The notes: generated from the letters alone by a model not told the origin. A stretch of DNA of 64,000 nucleotides from Mucilaginibacter oryzae (GCF_003148845.1 NZ_QGHA01000001.1:434001-498000), one strand, 5' to 3'; positions 8,544 through 17,739 are shown, numbered from the stretch's first letter. Numbers and translations are program-made.

Positions 8544-10022
8544 ATGCTGGCTTCTTTTTTTCAAACTAAAACTCGCAGGCTGTTACTTACAGGCCTGTTT
8601 TTCTGCTTTTTACCGTCGATGCTTTCGGCGCAAAGTCTGTTTCTTCAAAAAATAGATTATTGCCAATCGGCCCAATTCTGCGTTGAGTGCGGCAATCCGC
8701 GCGCATACTGCGATCAGCTAACCCTTGATTTTGTGGCCGCGAGGATCAATCAGCGTTATATGCTGAGGGATGCACAGGGTTCGATAACCTTCCAGGTATA
8801 TGTTGATGAAAAGGGCTTTGCCTGCGTGCTAAGTCATAACGACGCCACTAAAAGCCCGCTCACTGCCGAGCTGATCACGTACCTTAACGGCTGCCCATGG
8901 AAGCCCGCCCTTGTTGACGGTAAACCGGTGGCCTCATCGGTAAACGTTATTTTCCGTTTCATTAGTGGTGGCATATACGGGCAAATGGCACCGATGGACC
9001 TGAGCGAACAAGCCCCTCCCGGCGATCCCGTTATCTATAATAAAAACGCGTACGCAAATCTGTCGTTAAAAAACTACGAGTTTACTACCTGGACCAAATA
9101 TAACTCGCCCCTGCCTGATAACATCAGCCAATCATGCGCTATCGATCAATCGGATATGTTGTGGTATGCTACCGCTAAAGGCATGACCCGTTTTGAGGGT
9201 ACAACCTTTATCCCGGTTACTGAATACAATTCGCCATTTGCCTCGGATGCTGCCATTAAAGAGGTTTTGATTGATAAAGACAACAATAAATGGGTATATG
9301 CCAACAACCAGGTGTACCTTTACAATCAAAGCGGCTGGCAGCTGTTTGATTTTAAACAGTTTTTATCGCGCGGGGTTACACAGATCCTGAACAGCCGCAA
9401 TGGCGAGCTGCTTTTTGCTACCCAAAACGGACTTGTAGTGAAGCGTAAGGATAAGGTAGTGGTAATTAACAAAAAATCGATGCCCGAACTGCCTTCAAGC
9501 AATGTGATTTTTGCTTATGTTGACAGGTATAAACGCCTCTGGATAGGTACATCAAAAGGAACTATCATGATTGATGGTACCATCATCACGTCCTACAACA
9601 ATTTAAATACGCCATTAAAAAACACCTGTATTACCGGCGCTGTAGAAGATGAAGCCGGTAACGTGTATTTCTCGCTTCAGGATTGTAACCAGCCCGGCAG
9701 CGAAACAGATAAAGAAGGTATAGCCGTTATAACCTCGCGCGGAAAATGGCTGCATTATAACGATGCTAATTCGGGCATGCCTTCAAACAAGGTTAATTGC
9801 ATGTTGTATGATAAGTTTGAGCATGTTTTGTGGCTCGGTACCGATCAATCCGGCCTGGTAAGGTTTAACCTGACGGATAGCTGGGAAAATTATCATAACA
9901 ACAATTCGCCGCTTCCCGGCTTTAAAATTTACCAGTTGCTGCAAGACTCGAAAGGTACCGTTTATGCCACAACAGCCAATGGCCTGGTACGGGTGAAGAA
10001 AAAACAGGGGCATAAATACTAA
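8544..10022 (+). CDS. secreted TonB-C-like domain plus two-component-regulator propeller protein
   Basis: Exported protein of 492 aa from the ATG at 8544. An earlier TTG at 8505 would lengthen the signal region but is less likely. The signal peptide ends around MLSAQ. A cysteine-rich stretch follows (four Cys within 17 residues). Residues of about 67-139 resemble the C-terminal domain of TonB-type energy transducers ('TFQVYVDEKGFACVL', 'LNGCPWKPALVDGKPVASSV'). The remainder (about 160-487) is a series of about six blades of the kind found in the sensor part of hybrid two-component systems (LWYATAKGMTRF, LWIGTSKGTIMI, LWLGTDQSGLVRF, VYATTANGLVRV). No membrane helix, kinase or output domain follows. 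The function is unknown. A periplasmic or surface binding role is inferred from the propeller. Confidence 0.8.
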   Translation: MLASFFQTKTRRLLLTGLFFCFLPSMLSAQSLFLQKIDYCQSAQFCVECGNPRAYCDQLTLDFVAARINQRYMLRDAQGSITFQVYVDEKGFACVLSHNDATKSPLTAELITYLNGCPWKPALVDGKPVASSVNVIFRFISGGIYGQMAPMDLSEQAPPGDPVIYNKNAYANLSLKNYEFTTWTKYNSPLPDNISQSCAIDQSDMLWYATAKGMTRFEGTTFIPVTEYNSPFASDAAIKEVLIDKDNNKWVYANNQVYLYNQSGWQLFDFKQFLSRGVTQILNSRNGELLFATQNGLVVKRKDKVVVINKKSMPELPSSNVIFAYVDRYKRLWIGTSKGTIMIDGTIITSYNNLNTPLKNTCITGAVEDEAGNVYFSLQDCNQPGSETDKEGIAVITSRGKWLHYNDANSGMPSNKVNCMLYDKFEHVLWLGTDQSGLVRFNLTDSWENYHNNNSPLPGFKIYQLLQDSKGTVYATTANGLVRVKKKQGHKY

Positions 10023-10125
10023 ATTAAGGTATGGTTCTGTAAATTTTTTCGGACTGAAAATCAAAATTTTAAAAAATAACTGTGTGTATTTTTTGTTAAC
10101 ACACTTTTAATTATGCGGGAATTTA

Positions 10126-10133
10126 TATCTTTG
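10126..10133 (+). promoter_or_regulatory. candidate -7 element upstream of tRNA-Gly
   Basis: The octamer TATCTTTG matches TAnnTTTG exactly and lies 39 bases before the tRNA. No clear TTTG box is present at the canonical 19-21 base spacing. Confidence 0.4.
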
Positions 10134-10172
10134 CACCACCAAAAAATGATACACGATGTATCATTAACAAAT

Positions 10173-10248
<76 letters not shown>

Positions 10249-10281
10249 AAGTCTTCCTCTAAATGCGGGGAAGACTTTTTT
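10249..10281 (+). terminator. rho-independent terminator of tRNA-Gly
   Basis: Arms 10249-10257 and 10269-10277 form a 9-bp stem (AAGTCTTCC/GGAAGACTT), followed directly by a T-run to 10281. It starts at the base after the tRNA CCA. Confidence 0.88.
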
Positions 10282-10720
10282 GTTCCGGCGCTTACCGGCA
10301 TGGCGGTGTCCACCACTTACAGCATTCCAAAAATTCTTTCAGATATCAACCGGTATCTTTAGCCGCCCCCGGGTTCTGTTAATGATAATATCATATTAAA
10401 CTACAGCATTACTTATCTATCATTAAGCCATGCACCCGGGAAGATCAACTGCTATTCGGTAATATCACCCTAAATACCGGCACAGGAATGTAAGATCACC
10501 CTTGCCGTCGCCCCGAAAATTAACAATCCGCCGTTTTCGCTTACAAAATTGCGCACCGCAGGTAAGAGCTGCCTGCTTTTTTAACGGTAAAAACATGGGT
10601 GTTTTTACGGGTTGCTACCGTAGCTATTTATATCGAAATTTAACGGAAACTAAGGGCTATGAATTAAAGCTTGCCGCGTTTAGACAACCGAAATCAACAT
10701 CAACATCTAAATACTTATCC
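10282..10720 (+). other. 439-base gap with no gene seen
   Basis: Between the tRNA terminator and the patatin-like gene. A reading frame continues upstream of the chosen patatin start as far as 10502, but its 73 extra residues are basic, low in similarity to anything I know, and precede the conserved N-terminus of the lipase. I therefore treat the region as non-coding. I recognise no RNA gene or clear promoter here. Confidence 0.4.
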
Positions 10721-13201
10721 ATGACAGCTATCAAAAATCTAAAACTCGGCTTCGCTATGGGCGGCGGGGTTTCGTTAGGCACATTTTCGGGCGCGGCCCT
10801 TGCCGAGTCAATTAAACAGGCGGTATTACGCGCCGGCTATATTGACGGAGAGGGAAAATTCCAGCAATACAACGAAGTGATTATTGATGTATTTGCAGGG
10901 GCCAGCGCGGGTTCCATGTCCTTAGCTATTATGTTGCGGGGCCTTGCGCATCAAACCGACGAAGAAATTGCACGGGCTACCAACGATTTAAAAAACGACC
11001 ATTCTTTCGATTTCAATTCATTATCTGCCGAAAAACAAAGGGCGCTGATAGTTGCCCAGGTGGTAAAAAACCTTGAAGCAGATATCTGGATCAACGAAAT
11101 TAATATAGATAAACTGCTTGGTGTCGGGAACACCAGCCAGCAGGCCAACCTGGTTTACGAAGCAGGGATTTTACGCCGCGGTGCCCTCGAAGATATCGCC
11201 AACAAATATTTCGCGCTCGACGAAGCTTATGCCAGCAAATTTGAAAGGAAGTGCCTCCTGGCCGACGAAGTAATTTTTGGCAGTACTCTGGCAAACCTTA
11301 CCTCTATTCAATATAACTGCGCCCCGAAACAGATAAAAGACCCGGTAAATTTTGCAGGGGCAGCAGATGCCTTCACCTCGTCGGAACATAAGGAACTGCG
11401 GGTTTTCCATCTATTTTTCAGCGAACAGAACAAGGAAGAAATTGATCAAAAACCGGAAGACTTCCCGGCTAAATGGGTACGGTACCATACCGGCGATAAA
11501 CAAGCCGGGTATTTTGGCAACATTTGCGACAAAGGAGCCTGGGCGCGTATGGTGGCAACATCAATGGCCTGCGGCGCCTTCCCTTTCGCCTTTGAACCCG
11601 TAGTGCTTGAACGCTTTAAGTTTGAATACGGATCGGACTGGCCCGAGGAACTGAACGATAATGTTTGCAAGCTGGCCACAGGTTATACAGGCAACGGCGA
11701 GGGTTACATCCCGTCCTATCCGTTTACCTATATGGATGGCGGAACCTTTAATAACGAACCGGTACGGGAGGCTTTCAGAATGGCCGCCTATCTTGACGCC
11801 GGCGATGCATCGGACTTTGACCGCATTGTTGTTTTTGTTGACCCAAGCGTAGACAGCTCGGGCGTAGATTACCGGCTTCCGGTACACCAAACCTATGGTA
11901 TTAACAAGCCGCGCGCGTTTTTGGGCGCTTTAGATGGCTACGACCTGGTGCACCGCTCAACACTCGACAGGCTGCTGGCGCACCTTGGTACCCTTGTATC
12001 AATGATAGTTGACGAAGGACGGGTTAATGAGAATGATAAAATTGCGTATGTATATGATCTGTTTGAAAATAAAATTAAGTACTATAATTTAATCAGCAAC
12101 CTGATTGTTGGCGCCAACGTTAATGCAAGCGATATCGACGGTCTTCGCGATCAGCTTGACGATATATTGAGCAAACAAAAACTGAATGATATAGTACCGG
12201 TTGGTTCACTAACCGTCCGGAACGAATTGATAAGGGTGGTTAAGGAAAACCCGGCCAAATACGGGAGTCTGAAAGATAGTATTGATATTTTTATCAATGG
12301 TCAGGCAGGCGCAGTAGATCCATCGCTGTATAAATTACTGCTCGAAGCGCTTTATACCATTTTTATTGATCTGTTAATGGGCCTTTCGGGGAAAAGCAAA
12401 GCCGATAAAATTATAGCTATAGCGCCGATAAAAGATAATAACGGCGAGGCCGAAATTGTTACCTTGCCGGGCGATTATCTCGAAGCTTTTTCGGGATTTA
12501 CATCAAAATACCCCAATATTTATGCTGCCGAAGTAGCTACCTATTCGGCGCAATGGCTAATGAACAAACTGGGCTTGTTTGATAAGAACTTCAAACTGCC
12601 GCCTTTTAAAGCATGGAACAAACAGGCTGAGTACGAAAAGGATTTCAGGCAAAAACTTTTGGATATTGATGAAAGGATAGACAGCCTGTTTAAAAACTCA
12701 TCGGTAATTGATCTGTTTCCGGGCGCAGATCAGATCATTTTATCGGGGATCAGCAGCATGGTGAAAAAAAGCCTGTCGCGCATGGAACTGAAGGCAGATC
12801 CTTACTATACTTTTGTATTTACTATCGAAGTAAATGACAAAAAGTTCGAGATAGACGGCAGCGGCAATTTTGAAGATATAGCCCCGGTAAAAGCAGGCAG
12901 CAAACTGCTGCTGATAACCGAACTGAAATACTATTACAACCGCGACAGCATAGCCGCGCGCTGGGATGGTCACCATGCGCAAAACTCAACCATCGTGATT
13001 GACAAAGATGGCTTTCTGCTCGACCGCAAGTTTTGCCGTATTGATCTGCCCGGACATGACGCGGTAACACTCGCCAATATGATGCCCAATCCCAAATTCA
13101 CCTATCGGTTATTAAAAGATGCAGACGCGGGCAAAACCCTTCCGGCTGCAGATTGGGTGATAGACCCCGGGGTTAATATTGTTGAAAGAACCTTATTGTA
13201 A
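10721..13201 (+). CDS. patatin-like phospholipase family protein
   Basis: Predicted lipid acyl hydrolase of 826 aa. I chose the ATG at 10721 because the conserved patatin N-terminus (LGFAMGGGVSLGTFSGA, oxyanion glycine loop at about residues 14-20) follows within 13 residues. The nucleophile elbow is GASAG with Ser62, and the dyad Asp is in MDGGTFNNEP at about Asp339. The patatin core therefore spans roughly residues 8-380. The C-terminal 440 residues are largely helical and resemble the long tails of 'patatin-related' bacterial proteins. I recognise no named domain there. There is no signal peptide, so a cytoplasmic or membrane-peripheral location is likely. It appears monocistronic and is followed by a hairpin. 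The substrate is unknown. Confidence 0.9.
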   Translation: MTAIKNLKLGFAMGGGVSLGTFSGAALAESIKQAVLRAGYIDGEGKFQQYNEVIIDVFAGASAGSMSLAIMLRGLAHQTDEEIARATNDLKNDHSFDFNSLSAEKQRALIVAQVVKNLEADIWINEINIDKLLGVGNTSQQANLVYEAGILRRGALEDIANKYFALDEAYASKFERKCLLADEVIFGSTLANLTSIQYNCAPKQIKDPVNFAGAADAFTSSEHKELRVFHLFFSEQNKEEIDQKPEDFPAKWVRYHTGDKQAGYFGNICDKGAWARMVATSMACGAFPFAFEPVVLERFKFEYGSDWPEELNDNVCKLATGYTGNGEGYIPSYPFTYMDGGTFNNEPVREAFRMAAYLDAGDASDFDRIVVFVDPSVDSSGVDYRLPVHQTYGINKPRAFLGALDGYDLVHRSTLDRLLAHLGTLVSMIVDEGRVNENDKIAYVYDLFENKIKYYNLISNLIVGANVNASDIDGLRDQLDDILSKQKLNDIVPVGSLTVRNELIRVVKENPAKYGSLKDSIDIFINGQAGAVDPSLYKLLLEALYTIFIDLLMGLSGKSKADKIIAIAPIKDNNGEAEIVTLPGDYLEAFSGFTSKYPNIYAAEVATYSAQWLMNKLGLFDKNFKLPPFKAWNKQAEYEKDFRQKLLDIDERIDSLFKNSSVIDLFPGADQIILSGISSMVKKSLSRMELKADPYYTFVFTIEVNDKKFEIDGSGNFEDIAPVKAGSKLLLITELKYYYNRDSIAARWDGHHAQNSTIVIDKDGFLLDRKFCRIDLPGHDAVTLANMMPNPKFTYRLLKDADAGKTLPAADWVIDPGVNIVERTLL

Positions 13202-13221
13202 CTTAAAGATAAAGTCATTTT

Positions 13222-13261
13222 ACACAAGGGCACTTAACTGCGGGGGAGAGTGCCCTTGTGT
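13222..13261 (+). terminator. hairpin after the patatin-like gene
   Basis: Arms 13222-13233 and 13250-13261 pair perfectly over 12 bp (ACACAAGGGCAC/GTGCCCTTGTGT) with a 16-nt loop, 20 bases past the stop. No T-run follows, so termination is plausible but not certain. Confidence 0.55.
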
Positions 13262-13278
13262 ACCTGAAGGCAGCCACA

Positions 13279-13318
13279 GCGTATAAATACGCATTAAAAA
13301 ACTAAGGTATTTATACGC
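13279..13318. repeat. 12-bp inverted repeat upstream of the lipoprotein operon
   Basis: Arms 13279-13290 (GCGTATAAATAC) and 13307-13318 (GTATTTATACGC) are perfectly complementary. The element lies about 175 bases before the next gene, in AT-rich sequence. It could be an operator or a second hairpin. I cannot tell which. Confidence 0.4.
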
Positions 13319-13492
13319 ATATACACATCGTAAACCATTAGTATTTTTAGCGCAAATTAAATAAACGGCTGCCCGATCAATTCACTGTAAACGGGATATC
13401 ACTGGCAGCAATGAAGTATTATCTTTTGATTATTATCAGTAATTATTTTAATAATATAACTAACTTACCTACACATTAAACCGAATTATATC

Positions 13493-14065
13493 ATGAAAAA
13501 AAACGACCCCCCAATTATCAAATTAATCTACTTAGGCCTCGTAGCCGGTTCATTGCTGCTTATGGGTTCCTGCAATCCGACCACCCACCCTACCCGTGAA
13601 AAATTTGCGCAGGTGAAATACACCAGGGAGCAGGTAAACCACTGGCTCGACTCGTCAAAAGTCGACAATTTTATTTTCCAGTTTTACACGCCCGATGTAG
13701 CTAATGCAGCTCATCCATTGCAACTGGTATCCTACGTAATCGATACCGCGGGCAACTACCTGAATGCCCTGCATCCCGACACACTGTCCATAGCCAAAGA
13801 TACCACGGTAAACCTTTCGGGTCCAGCAGTTTTAGGCAACACTTATCTTACCAAAAAGGCTATTATTGCGGTAATAACTACAGACAACGGTAAACTACGC
13901 GATTATGATTACCTTACTTTTACGCCTAAAATAATGACCTCAAACAAGCACGTGGTATATGCTATTGGCCTGGTAAAAAATGGATCTCCGATTGATTACG
14001 GAGACGCGGATACGGGTAACGCCGCCATTGATTCAAACCCTTCGCCTCCGGCAAAATTACCGTAG
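13493..14065 (+). CDS. hypothetical lipoprotein of a two-component operon
   Basis: Unrecognised 190-aa protein. The N-terminus is MKKNDPP followed by a hydrophobic segment and lipobox LMGSC (Cys27), so it is probably a lipoprotein. The mature part has no motif I know. It is rich in Thr and Asp with predicted beta strands (TYLTKKAIIAVITTDNG, YDYLTFTPKIM). The gene ends 19 bases before the GTG of a membrane protein gene, which is followed by a histidine kinase and a response regulator on the same strand. The lipoprotein may therefore feed a signal to that system. That role is inferred from position only. Confidence 0.7.
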   Translation: MKKNDPPIIKLIYLGLVAGSLLLMGSCNPTTHPTREKFAQVKYTREQVNHWLDSSKVDNFIFQFYTPDVANAAHPLQLVSYVIDTAGNYLNALHPDTLSIAKDTTVNLSGPAVLGNTYLTKKAIIAVITTDNGKLRDYDYLTFTPKIMTSNKHVVYAIGLVKNGSPIDYGDADTGNAAIDSNPSPPAKLP

Positions 14066-14084
14066 TTTTTAATATTATTTTAGC

Positions 14085-14750
14085 GTGCTCGAAATCATAA
14101 AAAGTATAGCTGACTGGTCGGAGGTTTGGGCTTTGCTCATTCCTCTGGCCATTCTTATTTTAAAACGAAAACAACCGTTTTTCAGCAAGCCGGTAGTAAT
14201 ATATATATGGACAGCCCTTATCATTAATATTACTATTGATGTCGTGTGGAAATTAAAGCTTTCGTTGCCGAGGCCTTACAATACCAACAATTATCTTTAT
14301 AACATACATTCGGTGATAAGGCTTTTGCTGTTCAGTTCGTTTTTCAATAGGTTAAATCAACCTTTTTTATCACGAACAAAAAAGATAGCACCCTTTGCCT
14401 TTCTGGCTTTTGTGCTTGTTAATTTTAGTTTTTATCAAAACTTTTTCGATTACGGGCATTTAAGCAGCCGCCTGCTGTCGTTCGAAGCGGTAATCATGAT
14501 GTTTTACTGCATGCAATATTATATATTTAAAATAACCGAAGATGAAGAGCCCGGTAAAAAACAGCCCGATTTCTGGATAGTTACCGGCATTGGAATTTAT
14601 TACACGGTAAACTTTTTTATCTTTTTGCTTTACAACCAATTAACTATTCGTCTTCATAATTTTGCCATAAGCCTGTGGAACATCCACAATTTCACATATA
14701 CTATTTTATGTATATTTATAGCAAAAGGCCTTTATGAATCAGACGAATGA
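14085..14750 (+). CDS. polytopic membrane protein, partner of histidine kinase
   Basis: Unnamed integral membrane protein of 221 aa with about seven hydrophobic helices. Examples are VWALLIPLAILILK, VVIYIWTALIINITIDVV, IAPFAFLAFVLVNFSF, IYYTVNFFIFLLYN and FTYTILCIFIAKG. The start is GTG at 14085. No ATG exists nearby, and the first helix begins soon after. Its last 17 bases overlap the start of the histidine kinase gene, which implies translational coupling. The kinase itself has only one membrane helix and no sensor domain, so this protein may be the sensory partner. Inferred, not shown. Confidence 0.75.
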   Translation: MLEIIKSIADWSEVWALLIPLAILILKRKQPFFSKPVVIYIWTALIINITIDVVWKLKLSLPRPYNTNNYLYNIHSVIRLLLFSSFFNRLNQPFLSRTKKIAPFAFLAFVLVNFSFYQNFFDYGHLSSRLLSFEAVIMMFYCMQYYIFKITEDEEPGKKQPDFWIVTGIGIYYTVNFFIFLLYNQLTIRLHNFAISLWNIHNFTYTILCIFIAKGLYESDE

Positions 14751-15528
14751 GGATATTAAACTCCTGCTTTTTATGGGAATAGCAGTTATGCTTTCATTAT
14801 TTGCGAGCATACTGCTTATTTTCATTTTTTTTCAGCGCAAAAAATACCAGTATCATAAAAACATACAACAACTGCATCAAACCCAGCAAAACCAGTTAAT
14901 TGAAGCCGCCGTACGAAGCGAAGAAACCGAACGCCACAGGATAGCAGAGGAACTGCACGATGAGGTAGGCGCCATTCTATCGGCGGCCAAGTTGCATTTT
15001 CAGGGAGTGACGATCAATGCCTCTGATAAAAATAACGTGCCCCGCTACCAGAAAGGGCAGGAATTACTTGACGGCGCAATTAAGCAGGTACGCGGCATAT
15101 CGCACAACCTGCATTCGAGCATATTGAAAGAGTTTGGCTTAAATGAAGCGATAAGGCATTTTACCGAAAAAATTGCGCTGCATGATGTGATTAAGATCAC
15201 CACACGGCTTGATAGCGCCTATGAACCTCAAAACGCAGAAAATGATATGAGCATTTACCGCATGGTGCAGGAGTTGATGAATAATATTATCAAGCACGCG
15301 GTACCCAAAAACATCCGTATTACCTCGAAATATCATAACAGCATGTTAAACATAAGCATTTTTCATGATGGCAAAGGTTTAGCCCATGAAGAGTACGAAG
15401 CTTTTAAATTTAATAAAAACGGAATGGGGCTTAAAGCCATCCAAACCCGGATAATTTTACTGAAAGGCGAATTAAAGTTTTCAAAAACAGACACGGGCTA
15501 CCGCATTGACCTCAATATCCCCCAATAA
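14734..15528 (+). CDS. sensor histidine kinase, HisKA_3 (NarX/DesK-like) type
   Basis: Membrane histidine kinase of 264 aa. One membrane helix occupies about residues 9-33 and is followed by a short coiled region. The HisKA_3 dimerisation domain has phospho-acceptor His75 in 'AEELHDEVGAIL'. The HATPase domain follows, with an N box near 'MVQELMNNIIKHA' and a G box 'NGMGLKAIQTRI' at about 220-232. There is no periplasmic sensor domain. It overlaps the upstream membrane protein gene and is followed at once by a NarL-type response regulator, its obvious target. Confidence 0.94.
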   Translation: MNQTNEDIKLLLFMGIAVMLSLFASILLIFIFFQRKKYQYHKNIQQLHQTQQNQLIEAAVRSEETERHRIAEELHDEVGAILSAAKLHFQGVTINASDKNNVPRYQKGQELLDGAIKQVRGISHNLHSSILKEFGLNEAIRHFTEKIALHDVIKITTRLDSAYEPQNAENDMSIYRMVQELMNNIIKHAVPKNIRITSKYHNSMLNISIFHDGKGLAHEEYEAFKFNKNGMGLKAIQTRIILLKGELKFSKTDTGYRIDLNIPQ

Positions 15529-15562
15529 TTATCAAAACATTTACCTATCAATATTTAAGGCG

Positions 15563-16210
15563 ATGAAACATATTAAAATAGCCATAGCCGATGACTACAC
15601 TATATTTAGAGATGGCCTGAAAGTTGGCCTTGCTATTGACGATAATCTTGAAGTAATATTGGAAGCAGGCGACGGTGAAGACCTGGTTAAAGGCCTTGAA
15701 ACGCACAAACCGGATGTAATTATTATGGATTTGAAAATGCCTGTGATGGACGGCATGGAAGCCACCAAACTGATCAAAAAAAAATACCCCGAGATAAAAA
15801 TTGTAGTGGTAACCATGTATGATGATGAAAAATTTGTGATTCATCTGATGGAAATTGGCGCCAGCGGCTACCTCTTGAAAAACGCCGACGCCGATGAGAT
15901 CAGGAAAGCCGTTTATTCGGTGTATGAAACGGGTTATTACTTTAACAACGTGGTTAGTAACGCGTTATTGAAAAAGCTGGTTATAAAGGGAAACATCAAA
16001 CCATCATTTAAAGAAGGCGTTGAATTAACCGAACGTGAACAGGATGTTTTGAAATTAATCTGCGCCGAAAAGACAGCCGTTGAAATGGGGCAACAGCTTT
16101 TTCTCAGTCCCCGCTCGGTTGAAGGCATCAGGCAAAGGCTTATTGACAAAGTTGGCGTACGCAATACCGCGGGGCTGGTGATGTTTGCGGTAAAAAACGG
16201 AATTATATAA
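15563..16210 (+). CDS. NarL/FixJ-type response regulator
   Basis: DNA-binding response regulator of 215 aa from the ATG at 15563 (MKHIKIAIADDYTIF). This start places the acidic pair of the receiver domain at the usual position. The receiver spans about residues 3-120 with phospho-acceptor Asp56 (VIIMDLKMPVMDG) and Lys in 'YLLKNAD'. A LuxR-type helix-turn-helix occupies about 150-212 ('LTEREQDVLKLICAEKTAVEMGQQLFLSPRSVEG'). It begins 34 bases after the kinase stop. The two form a cognate pair. The target genes are unknown. Confidence 0.95.
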   Translation: MKHIKIAIADDYTIFRDGLKVGLAIDDNLEVILEAGDGEDLVKGLETHKPDVIIMDLKMPVMDGMEATKLIKKKYPEIKIVVVTMYDDEKFVIHLMEIGASGYLLKNADADEIRKAVYSVYETGYYFNNVVSNALLKKLVIKGNIKPSFKEGVELTEREQDVLKLICAEKTAVEMGQQLFLSPRSVEGIRQRLIDKVGVRNTAGLVMFAVKNGII

Positions 16211-16450
16211 AAACTTAAAACGGCTTTTATTTAAGCTCACTTCTATAAGATGACCTTGAGCCCTGAACAAAACATACAAAGTGATAAAAAAAGCAAAATC
16301 ACACACAAAATCAAAAATTTTATCTAAATACCGACAATAAAAACCATAAAATCAATTTACAATCAGCAAACAATCAACATTAAACAACAAATAGATGATT
16401 TAAACTTAAAAAATTTACAACAAATACAATATTCATTAATATTTTTACAT

Positions 16451-16468
16451 CCTAAGTTGACATTTAGG
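16451..16468. promoter_or_regulatory. CCTAA-N8-TTAGG dyad, candidate operator
   Basis: An 18-bp dyad (16451-16455 and 16464-16468) lies 10 bases before the start of the Crp/Fnr-type regulator. Its length and spacing would suit a homodimeric regulator and suggest autoregulation. It does not match the classical FNR or CRP site. Confidence 0.3.
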
Positions 16469-16478
16469 GGTAATTTTA

Positions 16479-17174
16479 ATGAAAAGAAACATCCAGTGCG
16501 ATAATAACTCTTGTTTTTTGTGTAAAAACTGCATCAATGAATGGATTCCGGCAATTTCGGCCAATAAAAAAAACTTTGCAGTTAAAAAAGGTCAGGTTAT
16601 TTTCAGTGAAGGAGATTTAGTAACAGGTATTTATTTTGTTTACGAGGGCAACGTAAAAGTGCATAAAAAATGGGGGGCAGATAAGGAGCTCATTATACGC
16701 TTTGCAAATAAAGGTGCCATTTTTGGGCACCGTGCATTAGGCACACACGCCACGCGCTACCCTATCTCGGCAACAGCGCTCGAAGCCGGGATTATTTGTT
16801 ATGTAGATATGTCGTTTTTTGAAGCTACATTGAAAGTGAACCCGCAGTTCACGTATAAAATGATGCTTTTTTTTGCCGACGAACTACAGGAAGCCGAACG
16901 CAAAATGCGTAACCTGGCCCACATGCCGGTAAAAGGCCGTGTAGCACAAGCACTCATTTCCCTTAAAGAACAGTTCGGCACCAATCCCGAGGGCCATATC
17001 AACGTTGAACTTACCCGCCAGGACCTGGCCTCATACGCCGGCGCCACCTACGAAACTGTCTTCAGGGTGGTTAATGAACTGACACTGGAAAAACTCATTA
17101 ACACCAATGGAAAGAAAATAAGTATTTTGAATTATGACGGCTTGCTGGGATTGACTTTAGATACAGATTTGTAA
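16479..17174 (+). CDS. Crp/Fnr family transcriptional regulator with N-terminal Cys cluster
   Basis: Regulator of 231 aa. A cyclic-nucleotide-binding-like beta barrel spans about residues 30-145 ('KKGQVIFSEGDLVTGIYFVYEGNVKVH'). A Crp-type helix-turn-helix occupies about 160-225 ('ELTRQDLASYAGATYETVFRVVNELT'). The first 20 residues contain four cysteines (Cys7, 12, 15, 18), a spacing that could bind an iron-sulfur cluster or zinc, as the N-terminal Cys residues of FNR do. The spacing differs from E. coli FNR. The gene stands alone after the two-component genes, with a dyad just upstream. A redox or oxygen-sensing role is an inference. Confidence 0.9.
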   Translation: MKRNIQCDNNSCFLCKNCINEWIPAISANKKNFAVKKGQVIFSEGDLVTGIYFVYEGNVKVHKKWGADKELIIRFANKGAIFGHRALGTHATRYPISATALEAGIICYVDMSFFEATLKVNPQFTYKMMLFFADELQEAERKMRNLAHMPVKGRVAQALISLKEQFGTNPEGHINVELTRQDLASYAGATYETVFRVVNELTLEKLINTNGKKISILNYDGLLGLTLDTDL

Positions 17175-17739
17175 AGAAATATTAACCTCATCTTTCATAT
17201 TTATTTAATAAAGCCTCCAGCAATTGATCTGAAATACGAAAATCCGGATACAATTGCCAAAACCTTTCACAGTGTAATTCAAATTTCAATAAGAAATAAA
17301 AAAAATTAAAACTACTTTCCATTAACTTTTTCCGTTTTTGGAATCGTTAAAAAAGGCCAGTTTTAATTGTAAAAGTTCAGATATTATCAAGCGGAGAAAC
17401 AGAACAGCAAGCCCACTTCCATATCAACCAATGAATTAAAGTCTTTCTTCAGCCATCGGTTTTTTCAAATACCTAAACTGAAGTGCTTATTGGTTGGTAT
17501 GTATATCTCAAAACAAGAAAACCGTCGATAGAGTTTCCTTAGTCATAAACAACTATAAACATGTATTAAAAAGCCGGAATTTCATCCGGCTCTATTTTTA
17601 TCGAAAATAGCATTGCTGACAAGTTGCACTCCTGCAGAGCTTGTTTCCTCTTATACTTGAAATTACTACTTATTATTTTCCAATTAATCTAATCAACCAT
17701 TTTTGGCAATATTCGTGGATTTTGTCCCTTAAAACCGGC
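17175..17739. other. 565-base gap, one hairpin only
   Basis: AT-rich sequence between the Crp/Fnr gene and osmC with no convincing open frame on either strand. The only clear structure is the hairpin at 17572-17591 (listed separately). The region is large enough to hold a small RNA, but I can show no promoter for one. Confidence 0.4.
17571..17598 (-). terminator. hairpin with T-run on both sides
   Basis: Arms AGCCGGA (17572-17578) and TCCGGCT (17585-17591). On the minus strand the stem is followed at once by TTTTT, and on the plus strand by CTATTTTT. It may end the osmC transcript, about 150 bases after its stop, or a transcript from the gap. Confidence 0.55.

Noticed and set aside
10502..10720. 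N-terminal extension of the patatin-like protein
   Set aside because: The conserved patatin start follows the Met at 10721. The upstream 73 residues show no family similarity.
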